This document shows, piece by piece, positions 25,953 to 34,443 of a stretch of DNA of 64,000 nucleotides (its first letter is position 1; every line of letters begins with the position of its first letter). Under the pieces are notes generated by a model, which searched no databases, was not told where the DNA came from, and saw only the letters and a program-made list of their open reading frames with translations. This stretch comes from an uncultured Lachnospiraceae bacterium (GTDB lineage: Bacteria; Bacillota; Clostridia; Lachnospirales; Lachnospiraceae). Both the position numbers and the translations under genes were made by a program. Where the stretch lies: assembly GCA_947173495.1 (NCBI GenBank), contig CAMWFQ010000002.1:124001-188000 (forward strand), given 5' to 3'.

Positions 25953-25969
25953 TCTTTTGTGCTCCTATA

Positions 25970-26199
25970 TTCCAGTTCCGCAGCTTCCCTCCGGCGCCCC
26001 TTTACCTGGCACTAATTTGCAGTCACATTCTGTGCCTGCTAATTGTGCCGGGCTCCTCCGGTTCGCTGCTGTTTTTATTTTTCCAGTTCCGCAGCTTCCC
26101 TCCGGCGCCTCTTGTCTGGCACAAATTTTCAGTCACATTCTGTGCCTGCTAATTGTGCCGGGCTCCTCCGGTTCGCTGCTGTTTTTGATTCCAGTTCCG
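25970..26199 (-). repeat. Tandem ~110-bp structured repeats upstream of the phosphatase gene (2.1 units)
   Basis: Units start at 25970 (111 bp) and 26081 (108 bp), with a fragment from 26189. They are the same family as 24808-25068 but share array-specific bases (CCGGCGCC and CTCCTCCGG instead of CCGGTGCC and CTCCTTCGG), so each array has been homogenised or duplicated separately. The array ends 18 bases before the phosphatase start codon and supplies its leader. Confidence 0.85.
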
Positions 26200-26228
26200 T
26201 CGCAATGTTTATTCATTATATAATCTCA

Positions 26229-26293
26229 CAAAAAAAGAATCCATTATACAAAACTGCCAAAATCATAATTTTGGTAATCCTGTACATGGATTC
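26229..26293 (-). terminator. Terminator of the rpsB-rseP region operon
   Basis: On the minus strand GAATCCAT and ATGGATTC form a stem enclosing a second hairpin (CCAAAAT/ATTTTGG), followed by TTTTTTTG. It starts about 20 bases past the rseP stop. It shows that transcription from the housekeeping operon is meant to end before the accessory segment. Confidence 0.75.
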
Positions 26294-26311
26294 CATGTGA
26301 TATTCTATTAA

Positions 26312-27367
26312 TTATCTAAAAAACTTTGTTAAATCATTAAAAAATACCAGTACCATCAACACCATAAGTGCCACCATCCCCGCCAAATGAACCAATCCTT
26401 CCTTTTCAGGAGGAACCGGCTTTCCACGAAGGGCCTCTACCAGCAAAAATACCAAACGGCCTCCGTCAAGCGCCGGCAGCGGCAGCAGATTCATGATACC
26501 CAGGTTCACGGACAAAAGCAATGCAATGTTGATCATATTCAGCATCACGTCGACAGCGCCATAAGCCTTGGCTGAATCATAAACCTCATCCACTACCTTC
26601 ACAAGTCCCACAGGACCTGACACATCATCCCTGGAAAGCTGCCCTGTCACCAGCATTCCAAGGCTCTTTATTGTTGTTTCCGCATAAAATCCCATAGTAT
26701 AAAATCCGTACCGGAAGGTCTGGGGCACATTACACTTTAAGTACTCCCCTGCCGTGATCCCCATATAATACCGCTGTGCTTCCTCGTCAAAGGCAGGCGT
26801 GACCACCACAGTATCTTCTTTTCCATCTCGCTCATAGGTAATGGTCAGGCTCTCTCCCTTGGTGTTCAGCTGAGAAATCAGTGTCACCTCTCCTCCCAGA
26901 TGAATCTTCTTTCCATTGATTTCCGTAATCACGTCCCCCGCCAGAAGCCCCGCCTTCTCCGCACTGCTTCCCTCATAAACAGTCAGAATCTGAGGTATTG
27001 TGGTACCGCAGACAGATACCAGAATCAGCGCCATGAGATAGGCGGTAAGAAAATTAAACAGGGGGCCTGCAAAAATCGTGGCAAACCTTACCCACACAGG
27101 CGCATTGGGAAAGGCGTGCTCTGAGAGTTCTCCTTTCTCCTTCTCCAGTCCGTCTTCTCCCTCAAACACACAGGCGCCGCCGATGGGAAAAAGCTTTAGT
27201 GAGTATTTGGTACCTCCTCTCTCAAAAGAAAAAAGCGAAGGTCCCATTCCGATAAAAAACTCCACTACATGGATTCTGTTCTTTTTGGCTATGATAAAAT
27301 GACCGAATTCATGGGAAATCACCACCACCAGAAATATAATCAAAAATAAAATAATCGACACACCCAC
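26312..27367 (-). CDS. rseP: RIP zinc metalloprotease RseP/RasP
   Basis: Membrane-embedded site-2 protease that cuts anti-sigma factors and signal peptide remnants. The 351-residue protein has zinc motif HEFGH in the first membrane segment, a PDZ domain around VYEGSSAEKAGLLAGDVITE, and the C-terminal LPLPALDGGRLVFLL motif with the third metal ligand Asp. It starts with GTG 27367, nine bases after AGGAGGTGA. Last gene of the pyrH-rseP run. In Bacillus the order continues into proS and polC, in many Clostridia into ispG and polC; here the accessory segment follows. Confidence 0.95.
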   Translation of the reverse strand: MGVSIILFLIIFLVVVISHEFGHFIIAKKNRIHVVEFFIGMGPSLFSFERGGTKYSLKLFPIGGACVFEGEDGLEKEKGELSEHAFPNAPVWVRFATIFAGPLFNFLTAYLMALILVSVCGTTIPQILTVYEGSSAEKAGLLAGDVITEINGKKIHLGGEVTLISQLNTKGESLTITYERDGKEDTVVVTPAFDEEAQRYYMGITAGEYLKCNVPQTFRYGFYTMGFYAETTIKSLGMLVTGQLSRDDVSGPVGLVKVVDEVYDSAKAYGAVDVMLNMINIALLLSVNLGIMNLLPLPALDGGRLVFLLVEALRGKPVPPEKEGLVHLAGMVALMVLMVLVFFNDLTKFFR

Positions 27368-27376
27368 TCCGATCTG

Positions 27377-28522
27377 TCACCTCCTGCGAGCATCAATGTA
27401 TTCATGGGCAAAACGTTCCGCTTCCAGAATTTCTGAAAGAGAGGGTGAAGGAACAATCTTATGATGCTCCATTGCCCCCCTGATTAATTCATAAATTTCA
27501 GGAAAACGAATTTTCTTCTCAAGAAACAACGCCACGGCCTTTTCGTTTGCCGCATTATAAACCGTAGGCATACTGCCTCCTTTTCCAATGGCCTCATAAG
27601 CCATGGACAATCCCTGAAAAGTATCTGTATCCGGCTTTTCGAATGTCAGTCTGGCCAGTTCAAAAAAATCCACCCTTTTTCCTTCCAGAGGTCTTCTGTC
27701 AGGATAGAACAGTGCGTACTGAATCGGCAGCTTCATATCGGGGCTTCCCAGCTGCGCCATGATCCCTCCGTCCGCATATTCCACCATGGAATGAATAATG
27801 CTCTGGGGATGCACGACCACCTGAATGTTTTCCGGCTCCATATCAAAAAGCCATCTGGCCTCAATTACCTCCAGCCCCTTATTGACAAGAGATGCCGAAT
27901 CTACTGTGACCTTTTTCCCCATTGACCAGTTAGGATGATTTAACGCATCCTCCACCGTCATGTCTGAAAGTTCCTCTTTCTTTTTTCCCCTGAAGGGTCC
28001 TCCGGATGCTGTCAGAAGGATTTTGCTGACTCTCTGCCGGTTTTCTCCATGCATGGACTGGAAAATCGCACTGTGCTCACTGTCTACCGGAAGAATGGAA
28101 ACCCCTTTTTCGGCAGCCAGGGGCATGATCAGATGTCCTGCCGTCACAAGAGTCTCTTTATTGGCAAGGGCAATGGTCTTTCCGGCTTCAATCGCCGCTA
28201 TGGTCGGCCTGATGCCGATCATCCCCACCACAGCAGTGACCAGAATCTCAATCCCTTCCATCACTGCAATTTCAAGAAGTCCTTCCATCCCGCACAAAAT
28301 GCGGGTATTCGTATCTGCAGTCCGGATACGCAGCTCTCTGGCGGAAGCTTCCTCCCACATCACTGCAGCTTCCGGTGCAAACTCTCTGATCTGCTCCTCC
28401 ATTTTGCGCACATTACTGCCTGCCGCCAGAGCAAGCACCTTCAGGTCCCTGTTTTGCCTTACAATCTCGAGCGTCTGCGTCCCGATCGAACCCGTCGAGC
28501 CTAAAATTCCGATTTTTTTCAT
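27377..28522 (-). CDS. dxr: 1-deoxy-D-xylulose-5-phosphate reductoisomerase
   Basis: NADPH- and metal-dependent enzyme making MEP, the first committed step of the MEP isoprenoid pathway. The 381-residue protein has NADPH-binding GSTGSIGTQTLEIV, ALANKETLV, the metal-site segment PVDSEHSAIFQ, the substrate-binding TASGGPFRG, and NHPNWSMGKKVTVDSASL, all in family order. It is spaced nine bases before rseP and 17 bases after cdsA, consistent with one transcript. Confidence 0.97.
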   Translation of the reverse strand: MKKIGILGSTGSIGTQTLEIVRQNRDLKVLALAAGSNVRKMEEQIREFAPEAAVMWEEASARELRIRTADTNTRILCGMEGLLEIAVMEGIEILVTAVVGMIGIRPTIAAIEAGKTIALANKETLVTAGHLIMPLAAEKGVSILPVDSEHSAIFQSMHGENRQRVSKILLTASGGPFRGKKKEELSDMTVEDALNHPNWSMGKKVTVDSASLVNKGLEVIEARWLFDMEPENIQVVVHPQSIIHSMVEYADGGIMAQLGSPDMKLPIQYALFYPDRRPLEGKRVDFFELARLTFEKPDTDTFQGLSMAYEAIGKGGSMPTVYNAANEKAVALFLEKKIRFPEIYELIRGAMEHHKIVPSPSLSEILEAERFAHEYIDARRR

Positions 28523-28539
28523 TCCGTACCTCTCTTATA

Positions 28540-29361
28540 TTAGCTGTGTATCAGTAACAGCGTAAGAAAATAAATCATAGGCGCTGTAAAAATCACACTG
28601 TCAAACCGATCCATAACGCCTCCGTGGCCGGGTATCAGCCTTCCGTAATCCTTGATCTCATGATTTCTCTTGATCGCTGAAGCCGCCAGATCCCCCACCT
28701 GGGAAATCACTGCTCCCACACTGCTGATCAGCACAAAAATCCACGTGATCTGCTGATCGCTGATTACCGTCTCAACCACAGCAATCGCATAAACAGCTCC
28801 CACGACGGCAGAGCCCAGCACCCCTCCCAGAGCGCCCTCCACAGACTTCTTCGGGCTCAGGACCGGTGCCAGCTTATGCCTGCCCAAAAGCATTCCCACT
28901 ACATAAGCGCAGGTATCGCAAATCCATGAACTGATAAAAATCATCCAGACCGTATAGATACCATACGGCAGGCTTCTGACCAGATAAATAAAGGAAAGCA
29001 TCACAGGCGCGTAGGCAACGCAAAAAAAAGCGCACATGATCTGTTCGGCGTGATATCGCGGAAAGGTAAACACATACAAAAACATAAAAGCAACAAGAAT
29101 TGTGATCAGTGCCAGAAACAGATAGATCTTATTCTCTGCAAAAACCATCAGAAAATAATAGGCTGTAATTCCTGCATAGCCAATCATTTCCAGACCATTG
29201 AGCCTTTTTGGATCAGAAAGCTTACAGGCCTTCATCAGTTCCCGGAAGGCAGTGAGCGCCAGAAATAAGAGTACCGCTGCAAGCAGATATCCCCCGGTCA
29301 AAATCGTAACCAATGCCAGCACCACCAGAACGATACTGCTCATCAGCCTTGTCATAAACAT
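28540..29361 (-). CDS. cdsA: Phosphatidate cytidylyltransferase
   Basis: Integral membrane enzyme making CDP-diacylglycerol for phospholipids. The 273-residue protein is mostly hydrophobic with about seven or eight membrane segments. It shows SPKKSVEGALGGVLGS and the family signature DYGRLIPGHGGVMDRFDS near the C-terminus. It sits in the conserved uppS-cdsA-dxr order. The track start (ATG 29361) has GGAGGGTA a few bases upstream; a second ATG two codons on is an alternative. Confidence 0.96.
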   Translation of the reverse strand: MFMTRLMSSIVLVVLALVTILTGGYLLAAVLLFLALTAFRELMKACKLSDPKRLNGLEMIGYAGITAYYFLMVFAENKIYLFLALITILVAFMFLYVFTFPRYHAEQIMCAFFCVAYAPVMLSFIYLVRSLPYGIYTVWMIFISSWICDTCAYVVGMLLGRHKLAPVLSPKKSVEGALGGVLGSAVVGAVYAIAVVETVISDQQITWIFVLISSVGAVISQVGDLAASAIKRNHEIKDYGRLIPGHGGVMDRFDSVIFTAPMIYFLTLLLIHS

Positions 29362-29373
29362 ACCTACCCCTCC

Positions 29374-30090
29374 CTATACACGGCCGTATCTTCTGTCTCT
29401 ATGATTATATGCCTCAACAGCCTTTAACAATTCTTCCTTTGTGAAATCGGGCCAGGCCACAGGCGTAAAATAGAATTCTGTATAAGCAAGCTGCCACAAA
29501 AGGAAATTGGATATCCGCTGTTCATTACAGGTACGGATCAAAAGATCCGGTTCCGGAAGATTACAGGTATCCAGCATGCCGGAGAGATACTCCTCCGTTA
29601 TCTCCTCGCTTTTGAGCTCTCCCCGCTCCACTCTCCTGGCAATTCGCTTCACAGCACGGACAATCTCGTCTCTCCCGCCATAATTCAATGCAATCTGAAA
29701 GTGCAGTCCATCGTTATTTTCTGTGGACTTCTCCAGCTCCGCTATCCTGCTTCTGATGTCTGCATCCAGACCGGTCTTATCTCCTAATACCCGCACGCAC
29801 ATACGGTTTTTTCTGGCCGTAGTCAGACAGGTCTTCATATAATTCCGCAAAAGCTTCATAAGTGCATCCACTTCGTCTTTCGGCCTGTTCCAGTTTTCTG
29901 TGCTGAAGGCATAGACTGTCAGATACTGTATTCCCATTCGATAGGCTTCCTCGCAGATCACCTCCACCGTCTTCGCTCCCTGCACATGCCCGTAATTTCT
30001 GGGCATTCCCTTGCTTTTTGCCCATCTTCCGTTTCCATCCAGAATGATTGCCACATGACGCGGCATAATCAGCTCTTTTTGCTCCGCCAT
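29374..30090 (-). CDS. uppS: Isoprenyl (undecaprenyl) diphosphate synthase
   Basis: Cis-prenyltransferase that builds the C55 lipid carrier for cell-wall synthesis. The 238-residue protein has the catalytic block HVAIILDGNGRWAKSKGMPR, YAFSTENWNRP, ALNYGGRDEIV, and the C-terminal PDLLIRTCNEQRISNFLLWQ-type motif where the family usually reads RTSGEQR; here a CN replaces SG, a mild variation. It lies 12 bases before cdsA. Confidence 0.96.
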   Translation of the reverse strand: MAEQKELIMPRHVAIILDGNGRWAKSKGMPRNYGHVQGAKTVEVICEEAYRMGIQYLTVYAFSTENWNRPKDEVDALMKLLRNYMKTCLTTARKNRMCVRVLGDKTGLDADIRSRIAELEKSTENNDGLHFQIALNYGGRDEIVRAVKRIARRVERGELKSEEITEEYLSGMLDTCNLPEPDLLIRTCNEQRISNFLLWQLAYTEFYFTPVAWPDFTKEELLKAVEAYNHRDRRYGRV

Positions 30091-30142
30091 AACGATTTTA
30101 CCTTTCCTTCTGTATCTCCAAAAGTGTTACGGAAATAAAGAG

Positions 30143-30175
30143 GGCACTACGATCAGCTTTTCGATCGCCTGCCCC
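30143..30175 (-). terminator. Possible attenuator between frr and uppS
   Basis: In the 104-base gap after frr, GGGCA...TGCCC encloses CGATC...GATCG on the minus strand and is followed by CTCTTTATTTCC. This would be a weak or partial terminator inside an otherwise tight operon. Confidence 0.35.
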
Positions 30176-30194
30176 CCTCCTATTGTATTTGTTG

Positions 30195-30746
30195 TTATAC
30201 GGTAAGAATCTCTTTGGATTTTTCTTCCATAAGCTTATCAATATCTTTAATGTATTTATCTGTCAGCTTCTGCAGATTATCCGTCAGTTCCTTGATCTCA
30301 TCCTCCGAAACCTCCGCCTTGGCCAGCTTTTTAAACGCATCATTTCCATCTCTTCTGATATTGCGTACAGCAACCTTGCTTTCCTCAGCCTTTTTCTTTA
30401 CATCCTTCACCAGATCTTTTCTGCGTTCCTCCGTAAGTTCAGGAAATACAAGACGGATCACAGAACCATCATTGGTGGGATTGATCCCGATATCAGAAGC
30501 CAGGATTGCCTTTTCGATTCCTTTTAGGAGAGACTTTTCCCATGGTGCAATCTGGATCATTCTGGCATCAGGGACTGTCACGTTTCCTACCTGCTGAATC
30601 GGCGTAGGCGTCCCGTAGTAATCCACTCTCAGCTTATCAAGCACATGCGGATTGGCGCGCCCCGCCCTGATGCCCTGGTAATCGTTTACCAGATATTCAC
30701 AGGTCTTTTTCATTTTATCATCATAAACCTTTAATCTCTCATCCAT
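30195..30746 (-). CDS. frr: Ribosome recycling factor
   Basis: Splits the post-termination ribosome together with EF-G. The 183-residue protein contains RAGRANPHVLDKLRVDYYGTPTPI, GINPTNDGSVIRLVFPELTEERR and the long helical C-terminus typical of RRF, at normal family length. It follows pyrH by 24 bases. Confidence 0.97.
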   Translation of the reverse strand: MDERLKVYDDKMKKTCEYLVNDYQGIRAGRANPHVLDKLRVDYYGTPTPIQQVGNVTVPDARMIQIAPWEKSLLKGIEKAILASDIGINPTNDGSVIRLVFPELTEERRKDLVKDVKKKAEESKVAVRNIRRDGNDAFKKLAKAEVSEDEIKELTDNLQKLTDKYIKDIDKLMEEKSKEILTV

Positions 30747-30770
30747 TTTGCAGTCCCTCCCGATATCCTG

Positions 30771-31466
30771 TTATACTGTCACCTTTGTTCCTGTAAATTT
30801 CCCCTTAACCGTATTGACAATACTGTCCTTTTCATTCAGTCCAAACACCAGCATGGGCATCCTGTTATCTCTGGCCAGTATAGAAGCCGTCATATCGACC
30901 GCCTGAAGATTTCCGGCGATCACTTCGTCAATGCTGATCTCATCATATTTCTTTGCATCCGGGCAGACAGCCGGATCGCTGTCATAAATTCCATCGATGG
31001 ATTTCGCCAGAAGAATTGCCTCTGCTTCCACCTCCACCGCCCGAAGCACCACCCCTGTATCTGTTGAAAAATAAGGATGCCCGGTTCCTCCTGCAAAAAA
31101 GACGATCCTTCCCTCTTCAAAATATTCATTAGCGCGGTCCTTCGAAAACAGTTCTGTAAAGCTGCCGCATTCAAAGGGCGTAAGAATCGCCGTCCGCATT
31201 CCGACACTGCGGAAAATCTCTGAGACATAAATACAGTTCATCACTGTGGCCAGCATTCCAATCTGATCGGCTTTTGTACGGTCAATATTTTCGCTGGTCC
31301 GTCCCCTCCAGAAATTACCGCCGCCGGTAACGATTCCTGTCTGAACGCCTTCTTCCGCCAGCTGTTTGACCTGCAGGGCGACCTCTCTCACGGTAGCCTC
31401 GTCAAAGCCTGTCTTCTTTTCTCCTGCCAGAGCTTCCCCGCTCAATTTCAGTAAAATTCTCCGCAT
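30771..31466 (-). CDS. pyrH: UMP kinase
   Basis: Hexameric bacterial UMP kinase of pyrimidine nucleotide synthesis. It begins RRILLKLSGEAL; TGGGNFWRG, DQIGMLATVMN, GTGHPYFSTDTG and a C-terminal FTGTKV are family blocks. I use ATG 31466 (231 residues) rather than the TTG two codons upstream; the ribosome site is weak for both. It follows the bactofilin gene by 15 bases, so the bactofilin/deacetylase pair is probably part of the same transcript. Confidence 0.97.
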   Translation of the reverse strand: MRRILLKLSGEALAGEKKTGFDEATVREVALQVKQLAEEGVQTGIVTGGGNFWRGRTSENIDRTKADQIGMLATVMNCIYVSEIFRSVGMRTAILTPFECGSFTELFSKDRANEYFEEGRIVFFAGGTGHPYFSTDTGVVLRAVEVEAEAILLAKSIDGIYDSDPAVCPDAKKYDEISIDEVIAGNLQAVDMTASILARDNRMPMLVFGLNEKDSIVNTVKGKFTGTKVTV

Positions 31467-31481
31467 AACCAAACCCCGCTC

Positions 31482-32324
31482 TTATTTCATTTTTTTGAGT
31501 TCTTCAAAGAAGGATGCCGGATTCACATCTGCATAGCACTGAGAACACATACCTTCAACCACAGCCCCATTATTGATCTGGACTGATTTGGATTTAATAT
31601 CGCCCATAACAATTGCCGTCGCATCCAGAATCACAGGCCCCTTTACATCAATATCGCCTTTAATTGCTCCTGCGATCACGGCACTGCTTGCATAGATATT
31701 ACCGATGATCACTGTGCTCTGTCCCACTTTTATACTGCTGCTGCTCCTGAGTTCACCAGTAATCTTGGCTCCCTCTGCAAAAATTTCCGCTGCCTGCGAA
31801 TTGCCCTGAATAGCACCCGTAATATTCAGTTTACCCAGAGCCTCCACATTTCCGACGATGCTTCCTCTTACATCCAATCCGCCCTCTGTCGCGATATTAC
31901 CATTGATGAGCATGGATTCCGTCAGTACAGATACTTCATCAGAAGTCGTTCTGGAGGAAAGGACGGGCATCTCGGGAACTTTCATTTCTACAGCTGCCTC
32001 CTGATGTTCCTCCACTGCCGGTGTCTGTTCAGCAGGCGCTGCTGTCTCCGCCTCGGCCTGTACTCTCCTGCGCGCTTCCTCAGCAGCCATTTGTTCTCTC
32101 TCAGCCTCTCTTGCTTCTTCTGCTCTCTTTTCCGCCTCTTCCTGCTCTCTTGCCGCCTGTTCAGCAGCCATTCTCTCTCTCTCAGCCTGTTCTTTCCTGG
32201 CCTGTTCAGCAGCAAGTTTTTCCTGTTCCGCCAGCTCTTTCTTTACATCTTCTGCGCTGTCCTCCGGCATCAGCTCATTCACTGCCTGTGACAGATCGTC
32301 CTTTAAATCCGAAAAAAAACCCAT
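31482..32324 (-). CDS. Bactofilin-like polymer-forming protein with charged coiled coil
   Basis: The C-terminal half (residues about 125-240) is a regular beta-helix of short turns (SMLINGNIATEGGLDVRG, GNVEALGKLNITGAIQGN, GAIKGDIDVKGPVILD), as in bactofilins that polymerise as scaffolds near the membrane. Ahead of it is a ~75-residue stretch almost only of Ala, Glu, Arg, Gln and Lys, predicted coiled coil, with an N-terminal amphipathic MGFFSDLKDDL. I start at ATG 32324 (280 residues), eight bases after GGAGG. The tail carries a MCSQCYAD pair of Cys. Its place between the deacetylase and pyrH suggests a link to cell-wall shape (inference). Confidence 0.85.
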   Translation of the reverse strand: MGFFSDLKDDLSQAVNELMPEDSAEDVKKELAEQEKLAAEQARKEQAERERMAAEQAAREQEEAEKRAEEAREAEREQMAAEEARRRVQAEAETAAPAEQTPAVEEHQEAAVEMKVPEMPVLSSRTTSDEVSVLTESMLINGNIATEGGLDVRGSIVGNVEALGKLNITGAIQGNSQAAEIFAEGAKITGELRSSSSIKVGQSTVIIGNIYASSAVIAGAIKGDIDVKGPVILDATAIVMGDIKSKSVQINNGAVVEGMCSQCYADVNPASFFEELKKMK

Positions 32325-32363
32325 TTTAAAATCCTCCATTCACATTACTTTCTGTTATCTTAC

Positions 32364-33299
32364 TTACTCAGCCGTTATATGCTGAATCGGCACAGTATCA
32401 TCACTGATCGGTAAAATTTCGGCATCTCCCCTGCTCTGGATCCGTTCAATGATCTTCGGAAGCGCCTCCACCGTATTGTTTTTGGCAGACGAATCGTGCA
32501 TCAATATCATGCACACATTCTTACCCTCTATCCCGTTTACACAATTATCCACAAGACTGTCCACGCTAATCTGCGCACTGGCGGCATCTCCTGAAGAAAT
32601 ATTCCAGTCATAGTAGGTGATCCCGCACTCATTGAAATAAGAAATCAGCTCCTGCATATCCACCTTACTCACCGTGTTGGAACTTCCGCCGGGGAATCGA
32701 TAAAACCTCGACCAGATCCCCGTCGTCTGATAAAGATATTCCTGCAGGCGGTCCATATCCTCCACAAAGCTTTCCTTAGATTCATAGATCTCATCATACT
32801 TGTGACTGTAGGAATGCATGCCGAGCGTATGTCCTTCGTCTACGATCCTCTGATATGCCCTGACAGAATTTTCATCTGTCTTTCCCACCACAAAAAAGGT
32901 GGCCTTCACATCATATTCCTTTAATATATCCAAAATTCTGTCCGTATTACGGCTGGGACCATCATCAAAGGTCAGATAGACCTGCTTCTGATAATTTTCC
33001 GGCTTCGTCTTCTGTTCCTCATCCCCTGAAACATTCTCCGGATTTTTCTCTCCTTTAAGGGTATCTCTGGAAGATTCTCTGACAGGCGCGACTGTATAAA
33101 CGCTTTCCTTTTCCTCAGCTTCCGTCTCATTCGAAGTCAGAAGTGCCTCAAGCTCATTCACTCTCGTCTGGAGCCTGCAGACACGGAATCCTAATATGAT
33201 GCATATAATAATGGGAATGATGATTGCGGCGGTTATCACAGTCAATATCAGTCTTTTCAGTCGATTCACCCTGTTTCGCCTCTCTGAACTTCCTCCCAT
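32364..33299 (-). CDS. Membrane-anchored polysaccharide deacetylase (NodB family)
   Basis: Probably removes acetyl groups from peptidoglycan or another surface glycan. The 311-residue protein has an N-terminal membrane anchor (LILTVITAAIIIPIIICII), a Cys and coiled linker, then the NodB domain: LTFDDGP (base and metal Asp), the metal HxxxH in GMHSYSH, RFPGGSS, YYDWN and LMHDS, i.e. all five motifs. I chose ATG 33299 with AGGAG eight bases upstream. First gene after the tsf terminator, so it probably heads the pyrH-rseP transcript. Confidence 0.93.
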   Translation of the reverse strand: MGGSSERRNRVNRLKRLILTVITAAIIIPIIICIILGFRVCRLQTRVNELEALLTSNETEAEEKESVYTVAPVRESSRDTLKGEKNPENVSGDEEQKTKPENYQKQVYLTFDDGPSRNTDRILDILKEYDVKATFFVVGKTDENSVRAYQRIVDEGHTLGMHSYSHKYDEIYESKESFVEDMDRLQEYLYQTTGIWSRFYRFPGGSSNTVSKVDMQELISYFNECGITYYDWNISSGDAASAQISVDSLVDNCVNGIEGKNVCMILMHDSSAKNNTVEALPKIIERIQSRGDAEILPISDDTVPIQHITAE

Positions 33300-33330
33300 G
33301 TACAATTCTCCTTATATACACTCTGTTCCT

Positions 33331-33339
33331 ATTGTAACA
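33331..33339 (-). promoter_or_regulatory. Candidate extended -10 promoter for the deacetylase-pyrH-rseP operon
   Basis: TGTTACAAT (extended -10 TGnTACAAT) lies 32 bases before the deacetylase ATG and just after the tsf terminator. A recognisable -35 is not seen at the proper spacing. Confidence 0.45.
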
Positions 33340-33371
33340 CAAGATGCTTTTGGGGAAAAGAGTCAAATAAA

Positions 33372-33400
33372 CAAAAACCCGAAGAATTTCTTCTCCGGGA
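33372..33400 (-). terminator. Terminator after tsf
   Basis: CCCGGAGAA and TTCTTCGGG-type arms form a stem on the minus strand with a GAAA loop, followed by TTTTTGTTTATTT. It lies about 45 bases past the tsf stop and separates rpsB-tsf from the next operon. Confidence 0.8.
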
Positions 33401-33443
33401 TTCTGCCATAATAGATCTGTCATCATCAACTACAGGATTCGAC

Positions 33444-34382
33444 TTATAATCCTGCCTGTGCTGCCACTTCTGCTGCAAAGTCGTCAACCTTCTTTTCGAT
33501 TCCCTCGCCGGTTTCAAAACGTACAAATCTCCTGATGGAAAGCGCCGCATTGTTCTCCTTTGCAACCTGCGCTACATATTGCGCCACTGTCTGCTTGCCA
33601 TCTTCCGCCTTCACATATACCTGCTCCAACAGGCATACTTCTTTTAATTCCTTGTTGAGGCGTCCTGTCACTGCGCCTTCAATCACCTTCTCCGGCTTTC
33701 CTGCCATCTTGGGATCATTGGCAATCTGTGCTTTCAGTATCTCCTTCTCGTGCTCCTTATATTCCTCGGAAACATCTGAGGTAGAAACATATTTAGGGGA
33801 AAGAGCAGCCACCTGCATTGCAAGATTGGTCAGCGCCTCTTTCACAGAATCATTTACCACGTCCGTGTCCGCCTCGACGATAACGCCGATTCTTCCGCCG
33901 CCGTGTACATAAGAAACCACACAGCCATGCGCCGCCTCAACCTTTTCAAATCTTCTGATATTGATATTCTCTCCGATTCTGGCAACCATTTCAACCAGCG
34001 CATCTTTCACTGTCTTGGAAGTATCTTTCTCCCAGGGCTGCGCCATAAAGCCATCCATCTCAGTTCCGTCAAAATTAAGCGCCTGCTCTGCAACCGCTGT
34101 CACAAAGTTCTGGAACTCCTCATTCTTGGCAACAAAGTCTGTCTCGGAATTTACTTCCACAACTGCCGCTGCCTGATCATCCTTAAAGACTACCCTGCAC
34201 AATCCTTCCGCCGCAATTCTCCCGGCCTTCTTTTCGGCCTTTGCCTGGCCGTTTTTCCTCAGGAACTCAACAGCCGCCTCCATATCGCCATCTGTCTGGC
34301 CAAGCGCTTTCTTACAGTCCATCATACCCGCGCCGGTCATTTCTCTCAGTTCCTTTACCATAGCTGCCGTAATATTTGCCAT
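33444..34382 (-). CDS. tsf: Translation elongation factor Ts
   Basis: Nucleotide exchange factor for EF-Tu. The 312-residue protein starts MANITAAMVKELREMTGAGMMDCKKAL, with the TDFVAKNEEF block and HGGGRIGVIVE of the dimerisation domains. I moved the start from 34403 to ATG 34382 because GGAGG lies eight bases upstream and the N-terminus then matches the family. Confidence 0.98.
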   Translation of the reverse strand: MANITAAMVKELREMTGAGMMDCKKALGQTDGDMEAAVEFLRKNGQAKAEKKAGRIAAEGLCRVVFKDDQAAAVVEVNSETDFVAKNEEFQNFVTAVAEQALNFDGTEMDGFMAQPWEKDTSKTVKDALVEMVARIGENINIRRFEKVEAAHGCVVSYVHGGGRIGVIVEADTDVVNDSVKEALTNLAMQVAALSPKYVSTSDVSEEYKEHEKEILKAQIANDPKMAGKPEKVIEGAVTGRLNKELKEVCLLEQVYVKAEDGKQTVAQYVAQVAKENNAALSIRRFVRFETGEGIEKKVDDFAAEVAAQAGL

Positions 34383-34443
34383 TTTATTTTCCTCCATTAA
34401 CATACCCGCACAATGCTGCGGTTTTTACTGATCCGGACGCCGG

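Noticed and set aside
24808-26199. CRISPR-like array
   Set aside because: Units are ~110 bp with no unique spacers between them, lie in two blocks around a gene, and no cas genes are present.
24775-26300. Plus-strand ORFs encoding PQLPSGAPLPGT-type repeats
   Set aside because: They are translations of the nucleotide repeat units in several frames, have no ribosome sites, and run over the start regions of real minus-strand genes.
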